A stretch of DNA of 64,000 nt from Strigamia acuminata (lineage: Eukaryota; Arthropoda; Chilopoda; Geophilomorpha; Linotaeniidae): the NCBI GenBank assembly GCA_949358305.1, contig OX442319.1:7440001-7504000 (forward strand), read 5' to 3'. The translations under genes were made by a program, and so were the position numbers. Below are positions 10,183 to 20,900 of the stretch, in pieces. How positions within the stretch are numbered: the stretch's first letter is position 1; each line of letters starts with the position of its first letter. The notes under the pieces are model-generated. The model was not told the DNA's origin. It saw nothing but the letters and a program-made list of their open reading frames with translations, and did not search any database.

Positions 10183-10895
10183 TTTGCAAGGAAATTGCCA
10201 AAAGTCGGTGACTGGCGGCGGGGCGAGTCCCGGGCGGAGGGGCGAGCATTGGCGGCCGAGAGGGAGAGAGAGGACGGCCGGGGCTCCCGCCGACGGTCGT
10301 AGGGGCGAGCCTTGGCGGGTTGGACGTGCGCATCGTCCACGCACGTGGGCGCGTGATTTACTGGCGCGTTGGACGAGTTCTAAAAAAATTCTCCAAAATC
10401 TGACAAAACTGGCAACGATTTTTGATAAATTTCCACGGAATTTCAGCAATATTTTGCGAGACATTTCTGCCCGATTGGACGGGCTTCTGTAAAACAGTGT
10501 TCTTAAAATCTGTGGAAATCAATTAAATGTCGTTAAAAATCGTTGCAAGTTTTGTCAGATTTTGGAGAATTTTTTTAAAACTCGTCCAACGCGCCAGTAA
10601 ATCGAGCTCCCACACGCGCCCACATGCACGTCCAATCCGCATGGGCACTGTCACATCGGACGTTTGTTGCGTGCAAAACTTGCACCGACTTTTGGCCATT
10701 TTTGGTTAAACTTCCGCACAATTTCTGCCCGATTGGACACTGAGGTTCGGTTTCCGACCGGGTCGTTTCTTGTCCGACCCGCGGCGCGTCGCGGCGCGGC
10801 CGGAGGACGGCCCTCGTCCCCAAAAACCACACTCCGAGTCACGTGGTCTCGCACTCGACTCTTTCAGTTTTCCCGTTTTCGGGTCGCACGGCCAA
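10183..10895 (+). repeat. Left edge of satellite array, diverged monomers
   Basis: The array begins abruptly at the GCCAAAAGTCGGTGAC motif near 10198, preceded by unique DNA. Monomers to about 10740 differ at many sites from the interior ones and include two monomers not present in the same order elsewhere. The foldback core then starts near 10741. At 10854-10891 this copy keeps 38 bp (GTGGTCTCGCACTCGACTCT onward) that most cores lack. Diverged edge monomers are usual in tandem satellites, because homogenisation is weaker at array ends. Confidence 0.85.
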
Positions 10896-13446
10896 CAGGC
10901 CGTGACGGGCCGTAGCGGGTCGAAAACGGGCCGTTAACGGCCCGTTGACGGCCCGTTAGCGGCCCGCATGAGGTCGCACGGGCCGTCGGCGAGCCGAAGT
11001 CCGGGAACGAAGGCCGTTACGGGACCGTGACGGGACCGTCGGCGGCCCGTTAACGGCCCGTGCGGGCCGTTACGGGATCGTGACGGGACCGTCGGCGGCC
11101 CGTTAACGGCCCGTACGACCCCATGCGGGCCGTTGACGGGCCGTTAACGGGCCGTTAACGGGCCGTTAACGGGCCGTGACGGTGTAAATCGAAAAAATCA
11201 ACAACCGACAACACGTACATGAAAACGCGTACAACATTCATAGACATTAATCTCGAATCCTGTTTTTGGTTTTACGCCGTTAACGGGCCGTTAACGGCCC
11301 GCATGAGGTCGTACGGGCCGTTACGGGGTCGTGACGGGACCGTCGGCGGCCCGTTAACGGCCCGTGCGGGCCGTTACGGGATAGTTACGGAACCGTCGGC
11401 GGCCCGTTAACGGCCCGTGCGAGCCGTTACGGGATCGTGACGGGACCGTCGGCGGCCCGTTAACGGCCCGTGCGAGCCGTTACGGGATTGTGACGGGACC
11501 GTCGGCGGCCCGTTAACGGCCCGTGCGGGCCGTTTTCGACCCGTTGCGGCCGTTTTCGACCCGTTGCGGCCCGTTTTCGACCCGTTACGGTCCTTGGCCG
11601 TAACGGGCCGAAAACGGGAAAACTGAAAAAGTCGAGTGCGAGACCACGTGACCCGGAGTGTGGTTTTTGGGGACGAGGGCCGTCCTCCGACCGCGCCGTG
11701 ACGCGCCGCGGGTCGGTCACCAACTTTTGTCAATTTTTGACAGATTTTCACGGAATTTCAGCGACATTTTACGAGACGTTTCTGCCCGATGGGACGGACT
11801 TCTGTAAAACATTGCTTAAAATCCATGGAAATTTATCACATATTGACAAAATTCGGTGCAAGTTTTGTCAGAAATTAGGAAAAAACTTTTTTCAAAACTC
11901 GTCCAACGCGCCGGTAAATTGAGCGCCCACGTGCGTCGACAGTGGGCGCTTCAAAACCGCGTGGACACTGTCAGATCTCGGCACAGTTTGATGCGCCCAA
12001 ATCTAGCAATACTTGCACCGACTTTTGGCAATTTGTGACAAATTTTCACAGAATTTCGGCAACATTTTACGACACATTTCTGCCCGGTTGGACACATTTC
12101 CACAGGTTTTTTGTAAAACGTTGCTAAAATTCCGTTGAATTTCATCAAAAATTGTGTCAAAAGTCGGTGACGGGCGGAGGGGCGAGCTCCGGGCGCCCGA
12201 GAGAGAGAGAGAAAGAGAGAGAGAGGGGACGGCCGGGGCTCCCGCCAACGGGCGGAGGGGCGAGCCTTGGCGGGTTGGGCGTGCACTATCTAGGCATGTG
12301 GGCGCTCGATTTACCGGCACGTTGGACAAGTTTTGAAAATTTTTTTTTCCTAATTTTTGACAAAATTAGCACCGAATTTTGCCAATATTTGATAAATTTC
12401 CACGGAATTTTATCAATGTTTTACAAAAAACCCCTGGAAATGTGTCCAATCGAGCAGAAATGTCTCGTAAAATATTGCTGAAATTTGTCTAAAATTGACA
12501 AAAAATCGGTGCAAGTTTTGCTAGATATTTGCCCGGATCAAACTGTGCCCGAAACCGCCCGATCTGACAGTGTGCACGCGGGCTGGACGTGCCCACTGTC
12601 CCCGCATGTGCACTCGCCGGCGCGTTGGACGAGTTTAAGAAGATTTTATCAGTTTCTGACAAAACTTGCATCGATTTTTTGTCAATTTTTGATAAATTTC
12701 CCCAGAATTTTAGCAATAAAACCTTTGAAAATGTATCCAAAAGAGCAGAAATGTCCTGTAAAATATTGCTGAAAATCTGTTGAAATTCATCAAATATTGA
12801 CAAAAATCTGTGACGAGCGGAGGGGCGATCCTTTGGCGGCCGAAAGAGAGAGGGGGGACGGTCGGGGCTCCCGCCGACGGGCGGAGGGGCGAGCCTTGGC
12901 GGCCGAGAGAGAGAGAGAGAGAGGACGGCCGGGGCTCCCGCCGGCGCACTGTCCACGCATGGGCGCGCTCGATTTACTGGCGCGTTGGACGAATTTTAAA
13001 TTTTTTGTTTCCTATTTCTGACAAAATTTGCACAGACTTTTGTCAATTTTTGACAAATTTTCACGGAATTTCAGCAATGGGACGGACTTATGTAAAACAT
13101 CGCTTAAAATCTGGAAATCTGTCAAATCTTCTTTAAATTTATGCAAGATATTGGGAAATTTTGGTTTAACTCGTCCAACGGGCCGGTAAATCGAGCGCCC
13201 ACACGCGCCCACATGCACGTCCAACCCGCATGGGCACTGTCACATCGGACGTTTGTTGCGTGCAAAACTTGCACCGACTTTTGGCCATTTTTGGTTAAAC
13301 TTCCGCACAATTTCTGCCCGATTGGACACTGAGGTTCGGTTTCCGACCGGGTCGTTTCTTGTCCGACCCGCGGCGCGTCGCGGCGCGGCCGGAGGACGGC
13401 CCTCGTCCCCAAAAACCACACTCCGAGTCACGGGTCGCACGGCCAA
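10896..13446 (+). repeat. HOR L1, one 1,015-bp trimer
   Basis: The unit is 2,551 bp: the 2,699-bp base form minus two 53-bp units, one 20-bp unit and two 11-bp units. Order: short 53-bp array, AT island (11181-11278), second 53-bp array, three 20-bp TTTTCGACCCGTTGCGGCC-type units (about 11528-11590), foldback right arm, hairpin monomers, and one trimer. CT/GA purine tracts lie near 12199-12229 and 12905-12923. Only this unit and R6 have the shortened 53-bp array. Confidence 0.9.
11722..11872 (+). repeat. Representative hairpin monomer core
   Basis: The arm at about 11722-11773 (beginning ACTTTTGTCAATTTTTGAC) is complementary, at roughly 70-75 percent, to the arm at about 11811-11866 (ending ATATTGACAAAATT). 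The loop carries GAGACGTTTCTGCCCGAT. The same dyad recurs in most monomers of the array, for example 12015-12170 and 12360-12480. Each monomer could therefore fold into a long imperfect stem. Confidence 0.75.
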
Positions 13447-16400
13447 CAGGCCGTGACGGGCCGTAGCGGGTCGAAAACGGGCCGTTAACGGCCCGTTGAC
13501 AGCCCGTTAGCGGCCCGCATGAGGTCGCACGGGCCGTCGGCGAGCCGAAGTCCGGGAACGAAGGCCGTTACGGGACCGTGACGGGACCGTCGGCGGCCCG
13601 TTAACGGCCCGTGCGAGCCGTTACGGGATCGTGACGGGACCGTCGGCGGCCCGTTAACGGCCCGTGCGAGCCGTTACGGAATCGTGACGGGACCGTCGGC
13701 GGCCCGTTAACGGCCCGTGCGGGCCGTTACGGGATCGTGACGGGACCGTCGGCGGCCCGTTAACGGCCCGTGCGACCCCATGCGGGCCGTTGACGGGCCG
13801 TTAACGGGCCGTTAACGGGCCGTTAACGGGCCGTGACGGTGTAAATCGAAAAAATCAACAACCGACAACACGTACATGAAAACGCGTACAACATTCATAG
13901 ACATTAATCTCGAATCCTGTTTTTGGTTTTACGCCGTTAACGGGCCGTTAACGGCCCGTTAACGGCCCGTTAACGGCCCGCATGAGGTCGTACGGGCCGT
14001 TACGGGGTCGTGACGGGACCGTCGGCGGCCCGTTAACGGCCCGTGCGGGCCGTTACGGGATAGTTACGGAACCGTCGGCGGCCCGTTAACGGCCCGTGCG
14101 AGCCGTTACGGGATCGTGACGGGACCGTCGGCGGCCCGTTAACGGCCCGTGCGAGCCGTTACGGGATTGTGACGGGACCGTCGGCGGCCCGTTAACGGCC
14201 CGTGCGGGCCGTTTTCGACCCGTTGCGGCCGTTTTCGACCCGTTGCGGCCGTTTTCGACCCGTTGCGGCCCGTTTTCGACCCGTTACGGTCCTTGGCCGT
14301 AACGGGCCGAAAACGGGAAAACTGAAAAAGTCGAGTGCGAGACCACGTGACCCGGAGTGTGGTTTTTGGGGACGAGGGCCGTCCTCCGACCGCGCCGTGA
14401 CGCGCCGCGGGTCGGTCACCAACTTTTGTCAATTTTTGACAGATTTTCACGGAATTTCAGCGACATTTTACGAGACGTTTCTGCCCGATGGGACGGACTT
14501 CTGTAAAACATTGCTTAAAATCCATGGAAATTTATCACATATTGACAAAATTCGGTGCAAGTTTTGTCAGAAATTAGGAAAAAACTTTTTTCAAAACTCG
14601 TCCAACGCGCCGGTAAATTGAGCGCCCACGTGCGTCGACAGTGGGCGCTTCAAAACCGCGTGGACACTGTCAGATCTCGGCACAGTTTGATGCGCCCAAA
14701 TCTAGCAATACTTGCACCGACTTTTGGCAATTTGTGACAAATTTTCACAGAATTTCGGCAACATTTTACGACACATTTCTGCCCGGTTGGACACATTTCC
14801 ACAGGTTTTTTGTAAAACGTTGCTAAAATTCCGTTGAATTTCATCAAAAATTGTGTCAAAAGTCGGTGACGGGCGGAGGGGCGAGCTCCGGGCGCCCGAG
14901 AGAGAGAGAGAAAGAGAGAGAGAGGGGACGGCCGGGGCTCCCGCCAACGGGCGGAGGGGCGAGCCTTGGCGGGTTGGGCGTGCACTATCTAGGCATGTGG
15001 GCGCTCGATTTACCGGCACGTTGGACAAGTTTTGAAAATTTTTTTTTCCTAATTTTTGACAAAATTAGCACCGAATTTTGCCAATATTTGATAAATTTCC
15101 ACGGAATTTTATCAATGTTTTACAAAAAACCCCTGGAAATGTGTCCAATCGAGCAGAAATGTCTCGTAAAATATCGCTGAAATTTGTCTAAAATTGACAA
15201 AAAATCGGTGCAAGTTTTGCTAGATATTTGCCCGGATCAAACTGTGCCCGAAACCGCCCGATCTGACAGTGTGCACGCGGGCTGGACGTGCCCACTGTCC
15301 CCGCATGTGCACTCGCCGGCGCGTTGGACGAGTTTAAGAAGATTTTATCAATTTCTGACAAAACTTGCATCGATTTTTTGTCAATATTTGATAAATTTCC
15401 CCAGAATTTTAGCAATAAAACCTTTGAAAATGTATCCAAAAGAGCAGAAATGTCCTGTAAAATATTGCTGAAAATCTGTTGAAATTCATCAAATATTGAC
15501 AAAAATCTGTGACGAGCGGAGGGGCGATCCTTTGGCGGCCGAAAGAGAGAGGGGGGACGGTCGGGGCTCCCGCCGACGGGCGGAGGGGCGAGCCTTGGCG
15601 GCCGAGAGAGAGAGAGAGAGAGGACGGCCGGGGCTCCCGCCGGCGCACTGTCCACGCATGGGCGCGCTCGATTTACTGGCGCGTTGGACGAATTTTAAAT
15701 TTTTTGTTTCCTATTTCTGACAAAATTTGCACCGACTTTTGGCAATTTGTGACAAATTTTCACAGAATTTCGGCAACATTTTACGACACATTTCTGCCCG
15801 GTTGGACACATTTCCACAGGTTTTTTGTAAAACGTTGCTAAAATTCCGTTGAATTTCATCAAAAATTGTGTCAAAAGTCGGTGACGGGCGGAGGGGCGAG
15901 CTCCGGGCGCCCGAGAGAGAGAGAGAAAGAGAGAGAGAGGGGACGGCCGGGGCTCCCGCCAACGGGCGGAGGGGCGAGCCTTGGCGGGTTGGGCGTGCAC
16001 TATCTAGGCATGTGGGCGCTCGATTTACCGGCACGTTGGACAAGTTTTGAAAATTTTTTTTTCCTAATTTTTGACAAAATTAGCACCGAATTTTGCCAAT
16101 ATTTGATAAATTTCCACGGAATTTTATCAATGTTTTACAAAAAACCCCTGGAAATGTGTCCAATCGAGCAGAAATGTCTCGTAAAATATTGCTGAAATTT
16201 GTCTAAAATTGACAAAAAATCGGTGCAAGTTTTGCTAGATATTTGCCCGGATCAAACTGTGCCCGAAACCGCCCGATCTGACAGTGTGCACGCGGGCTGG
16301 ACGTGCCCACTGTCCCCGCATGTGCACTCGCCGGCGCGTTGGACGAGTTTAAGAAGATTTTATCAGTTTCTGACAAAACTTGCATCGATTTTTTGTCAAT

Positions 16401-17160
16401 TTTTGATAAATTTCCCCAGAATTTTAGCAATAAAACCTTTGAAAATGTATCCAAAAGAGCAGAAATGTCCTGTAAAATATTGCTGAAAATCTGTTGAAAT
16501 TCATCAAATATTGACAAAAATCTGTGACGAGCGGAGGGGCGATCCTTTGGCGGCCGAAAGAGAGAGGGGGGACGGTCGGGGCTCCCGCCGACGGGCGGAG
16601 GGGCGAGCCTTGGCGGCCGAGAGAGAGAGAGAGAGAGGACGGCCGGGGCTCCCGCCGGCGCACTGTCCACGCATGGGCGCGCTCGATTTACTGGCGCGTT
16701 GGACGAATTTTAAATTTTTTGTTTCCTATTTCTGACAAAATTTGCACAGACTTTTGTCAATTTTTGACAAATTTTCACGGAATTTCAGCAATGGGACGGA
16801 CTTATGTAAAACATCGCTTAAAATCTGGAAATCTGTCAAATCTTCTTTAAATTTATGCAAGATATTGGGAAATTTTGGTTTAACTCGTCCAACGGGCCGG
16901 TAAATCGAGCGCCCACACGCGCCCACATGCACGTCCAACCCGCATGGGCACTGTCACATCGGACGTTTGTTGCGTGCAAAACTTGCACCGACTTTTGGCC
17001 ATTTTTGGTTAAACTTCCGCACAATTTCTGCCCGATTGGACACTGAGGTTCGGTTTCCGACCGGGTCGTTTCTTGTCCGACCCGCGGCGCGTCGCGGCGC
17101 GGCCGGAGGACGGCCCTCGTCCCCAAAAACCACACTCCGAGTCACGGGTCGCACGGCCAA
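13447..17160 (+). repeat. HOR L2, two 1,015-bp trimers
   Basis: At 3,714 bp this is exactly base length plus one trimer. It has four 53-bp units before the island (island 13838-13935), further 53-bp units after it, and four 20-bp units (about 14211-14287). The first trimer has the ATCAAATATTGAC variant typical of trimers next to the core in R3, R6 and R10 (seen inverted as CAATATTTGATAA near 15384). The second trimer has the variant seen as C at 18783 in the right array. Confidence 0.9.
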
Positions 17161-17710
17161 CAGGCCGTGACGGGCCGTAGCGGGTCGAAAACGGGCCGTT
17201 AACGGCCCGTTGACGGCCCGTTAGCGGCCCGCATGAGGTCGCACGGGCCGTCGGCGAGCCGAAGTCCGGGAACGAAGGCCGTTACGGGACCGTGACGGGA
17301 CCGTCGGCGGCCCGTTAACGGCCCGTGCGAGCCGTTACGGGATCGTGACGGGACCGTCGGCGGCCCGTTAACGGCCCGTGCGAGCCGTTACGGAATCGTG
17401 ACGGGACCGTCGGCGGCCCGTTAACGGCCCGTGCGGGCCGTTACGGGATCGTGACGGGACCGTCGGCGGCCCGTTAACGGCCCGTGCGACCCCATGCGGG
17501 CCGTTGACGGGCCGTTAACGGGCCGTTAACGGGCCGTTAACGGGCCGTGACGGTGTAAATCGAAAAAATCAACAACCGACAACACGTACATGAAAACGCG
17601 TACAACATTCATAGACATTAATCTCGAATCCTGTTTTTGGTTTTACGCCGTTAACGGGCCGTTAACGGCCCGTTAACGGCCCGTTAACGGCCCGTTAACG
17701 GCCCGCATGA
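17161..17710 (+). repeat. HOR L3, truncated at inversion junction
   Basis: The foldback core starts normally: four 53-bp units, the island at 17552-17649, then a run of 11-bp CGTTAACGGCC units. The core is cut off after GCCCGCATGA, where other forward copies continue with GGTCGTACGGGCCGTTACGG. Confidence 0.9.
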
Positions 17711-17715
17711 GGTCG
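17711..17715. other. Inversion junction of the satellite array
   Basis: To the left, all HORs read in one orientation; to the right, all read in the other. GCATGA before 17711 is the left-type sequence and CGCACGGGCCGTTAACGGGC after 17715 is the right-type sequence, with GGTCG shared by both. The arms are complementary from about 17268 leftward and 17880 rightward, apart from one missing 53-bp unit, with the AT island (17552-17649) in the loop. Placement is uncertain by some tens of bases because the 11-bp units around it are near-palindromic. Confidence 0.85.
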
Positions 17716-17988
17716 CACGGGCCGTTAACGGGCCGCCGACGGTCCCGTCACGATCCCGTAACGGCCCGCACGGGCCGTTAACGGGCCGCCGACGGTCCCG
17801 TCACGATCCCGTAACGGCTCGCACGGGCCGTTAACGGGCCGCCGACGGTCCCGTCACGGTCCCGTAACGGCCTTCGTTCCCGGACTTCGGCTCGCCGACG
17901 GCCCGTGCGACCTCATGCGGGCCGCTAACGGGCCGTCAACGGGCCGTTAACGGCCCGTTTTCGACCCGCTACGGCCCGTCACGGCCTG
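17716..17988 (-). repeat. Partial foldback core right of the junction
   Basis: This holds three 53-bp units in reverse orientation where complete cores have four, then the unique-arm block CCTTCGTTCCCGGACTTCGG and the short TTTTCGACCCGCTACGG segment. It lacks an AT island of its own; the only island near the junction is on the left side. Confidence 0.85.
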
Positions 17989-20900
17989 TTGGCCGTGCGA
18001 CCCGTGACTCGGAGTGTGGTTTTTGGGGACGAGGGCCGTCCTCCGGCCGCGCCGCGACGCGCCGCGGGTCGGACAAGAAACGACCCGGTCGGAAACCGAA
18101 CCTCAGTGTCCAATCGGGCAGAAATTGTGCGGAAGTTTAACCAAAAATGGCCAAAAGTCGGTGCAAGTTTTGCACGCAACAAACGTCCGATGTGACAGTG
18201 CCCATGCGGGTTGGACGTGCATGTGGGCGCGTGTGGGCGCTCGATTTACCGGCCCGTTGGACGAGTTAAACCAAAATTTCCCAATATCTTGCATAAATTT
18301 AAAGAAGATTTGACAGATTTCCAGATTTTAAGCGATGTTTTACATAAGTCCGTCCCATTGCTGAAATTCCGTGAAAATTTGTCAAAAATTGACAAAAGTC
18401 TGTGCAAATTTTGTCAGAAATAGGAAACAAAAAATTTAAAATTCGTCCAACGCGCCAGTAAATCGAGCGCGCCCATGCGTGGACAGTGCGCCGGCGGGAG
18501 CCCCGGCCGTCCTCTCTCTCTCTCTCTCTCGGCCGCCAAGGCTCGCCCCTCCGCCCGTCGGCGGGAGCCCCGACCGTCCCCCCTCTCTCTTTCGGCCGCC
18601 AAAGGATCGCCCCTCCGCTCGTCACAGATTTTTGTCAATATTTGATGAATTTCAACAGATTTTCAGCAATATTTTACAGGACATTTCTGCTCTTTTGGAT
18701 ACATTTTCAAAGGTTTTATTGCTAAAATTCTGGGGAAATTTATCAAAAATTGACAAAAAATCGATGCAAGTTTTGTCAGAAACTGATAAAATCTTCTTAA
18801 ACTCGTCCAACGCGCCGGCGAGTGCACATGCGGGGACAGTGGGCACGTCCAGCCCGCGTGCACACTGTCAGATCGGGCGGTTTCGGGCACAGTTTGATCC
18901 GGGCAAATATCTAGCAAAACTTGCACCGATTTTTTGTCAATTTTAGACAAATTTCAGCAATATTTTACGAGACATTTCTGCTCGATTGGACACATTTCCA
19001 GGGGTTTTTTGTAAAACATTGATAAAATTCCGTGGAAATTTATCAAATATTGGCAAAATTCGGTGCTAATTTTGTCAAAAATTAGGAAAAAAAAATTTTC
19101 AAAACTTGTCCAACGTGCCGGTAAATCGAGCGCCCACATGCCTAGATAGTGCACGCCCAACCCGCCAAGGCTCGCCCCTCCGCCCGTTGGCGGGAGCCCC
19201 GGCCGTCCCCTCTCTCTCTCTTTCTCTCTCTCTCTCGGGCGCCCGGAGCTCGCCCCTCCGCCCGTCACCGACTTTTGACACAATTTTTGATGAAATTCAA
19301 CGGAATTTTAGCAACGTTTTACAAAAAACCTGTGGAAATGTGTCCAACCGGGCAGAAATGTGTCGTAAAATGTTGCCGAAATTCTGTGAAAATTTGTCAC
19401 AAATTGCCAAAAGTCGGTGCAAATTTTGTCAGAAATAGGAAACAAAAAATTTAAAATTCGTCCAACGCGCCAGTAAATCGAGCGCGCCCATGCGTGGACA
19501 GTGCGCCGGCGGGAGCCCCGGCCGTCCTCTCTCTCTCTCTCTCTCGGCCGCCAAGGCTCGCCCCTCCGCCCGTCGGCGGGAGCCCCGACCGTCCCCCCTC
19601 TCTCTTTCGGCCGCCAAAGGATCGCCCCTCCGCTCGTCACAGATTTTTGTCAATATTTGATGAATTTCAACAGATTTTCAGCAATATTTTACAGGACATT
19701 TCTGCTCTTTTGGATACATTTTCAAAGGTTTTATTGCTAAAATTCTGGGGAAATTTATCAAAAATTGACAAAAAATCGATGCAAGTTTTGTCAGAAATTG
19801 ATAAAATCTTCTTAAACTCGTCCAACGCGCCGGCGAGTGCACATGCGGGGACAGTGGGCACGTCCAGCCCGCGTGCACACTGTCAGATCGGGCGGTTTCG
19901 GGCACAGTTTGATCCGGGCAAATATCTAGCAAAACTTGCACCGATTTTTTGTCAATTTTAGACAAATTTCAGCAATATTTTACGAGACATTTCTGCTCGA
20001 TTGGACACATTTCCAGGGGTTTTTTGTAAAACATTGATAAAATTCCGTGGAAATTTATCAAATATTGGCAAAATTCGGTGCTAATTTTGTCAAAAATTAG
20101 GAAAAAAAAATTTTCAAAACTTGTCCAACGTGCCGGTAAATCGAGCGCCCACATGCCTAGATAGTGCACGCCCAACCCGCCAAGGCTCGCCCCTCCGCCC
20201 GTTGGCGGGAGCCCCGGCCGTCCCCTCTCTCTCTCTTTCTCTCTCTCTCTCGGGCGCCCGGAGCTCGCCCCTCCGCCCGTCACCGACTTTTGACACAATT
20301 TTTGATGAAATTCAACGGAATTTTAGCAACGTTTTACAAAAAACCTGTGGAAATATGTCCAACCGGGCAGAAATGTGTCGTAAAATGTTGCCGAAATTCT
20401 GTGAAAATTTGTCACAAATTGCCAAAAGTCGGTGCAAATTTTGTCAGAAATAGGAAACAAAAAATTTAAAATTCGTCCAACGCGCCAGTAAATCGAGCGC
20501 GCCCATGCGTGGACAGTGCGCCGGCGGGAGCCCCGGCCGTCCTCTCTCTCTCTCTCTCTCGGCCGCCAAGGCTCGCCCCTCCGCCCGTCGGCGGGAGCCC
20601 CGACCGTCCCCCCTCTCTCTTTCGGCCGCCAAAGGATCGCCCCTCCGCTCGTCACAGATTTTTGTCAATATTTGATGAATTTCAACAGATTTTCAGCAAT
20701 ATTTTACAGGACATTTCTGCTCTTTTGGATACATTTTCAAAGGTTTTATTGCTAAAATTCTGGGGAAATTTATCAAAAATTGACAAAAAATCGATGCAAG
20801 TTTTGTCAGAAATTGATAAAATCTTCTTAAACTCGTCCAACGCGCCGGCGAGTGCACATGCGGGGACAGTGGGCACGTCCAGCCCGCGTGCACACTGTCA

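Noticed and set aside
13561-14210. CRISPR-like array of regularly spaced repeats
   Set aside because: The 53-bp units are contiguous tandem copies with no unique spacers, in a eukaryotic satellite with no cas genes.
17552-17649. AT island as the exact centre of a perfect array palindrome
   Set aside because: The midpoint between flanking arm landmarks falls close to it, but the island is not itself symmetric and the orientation switch is seen only at about 17711, so it is an off-centre loop.
18479-18946. 155-codon open frame repeated in every trimer, and similar frames of 60-139 codons on both strands of all HORs
   Set aside because: They recur only because the repeat recurs, overlap on opposite strands, are full of simple Pro/Arg/Ser stretches from CT/GA tracts, and cross the non-coding hairpin blocks. 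No known domain is visible.
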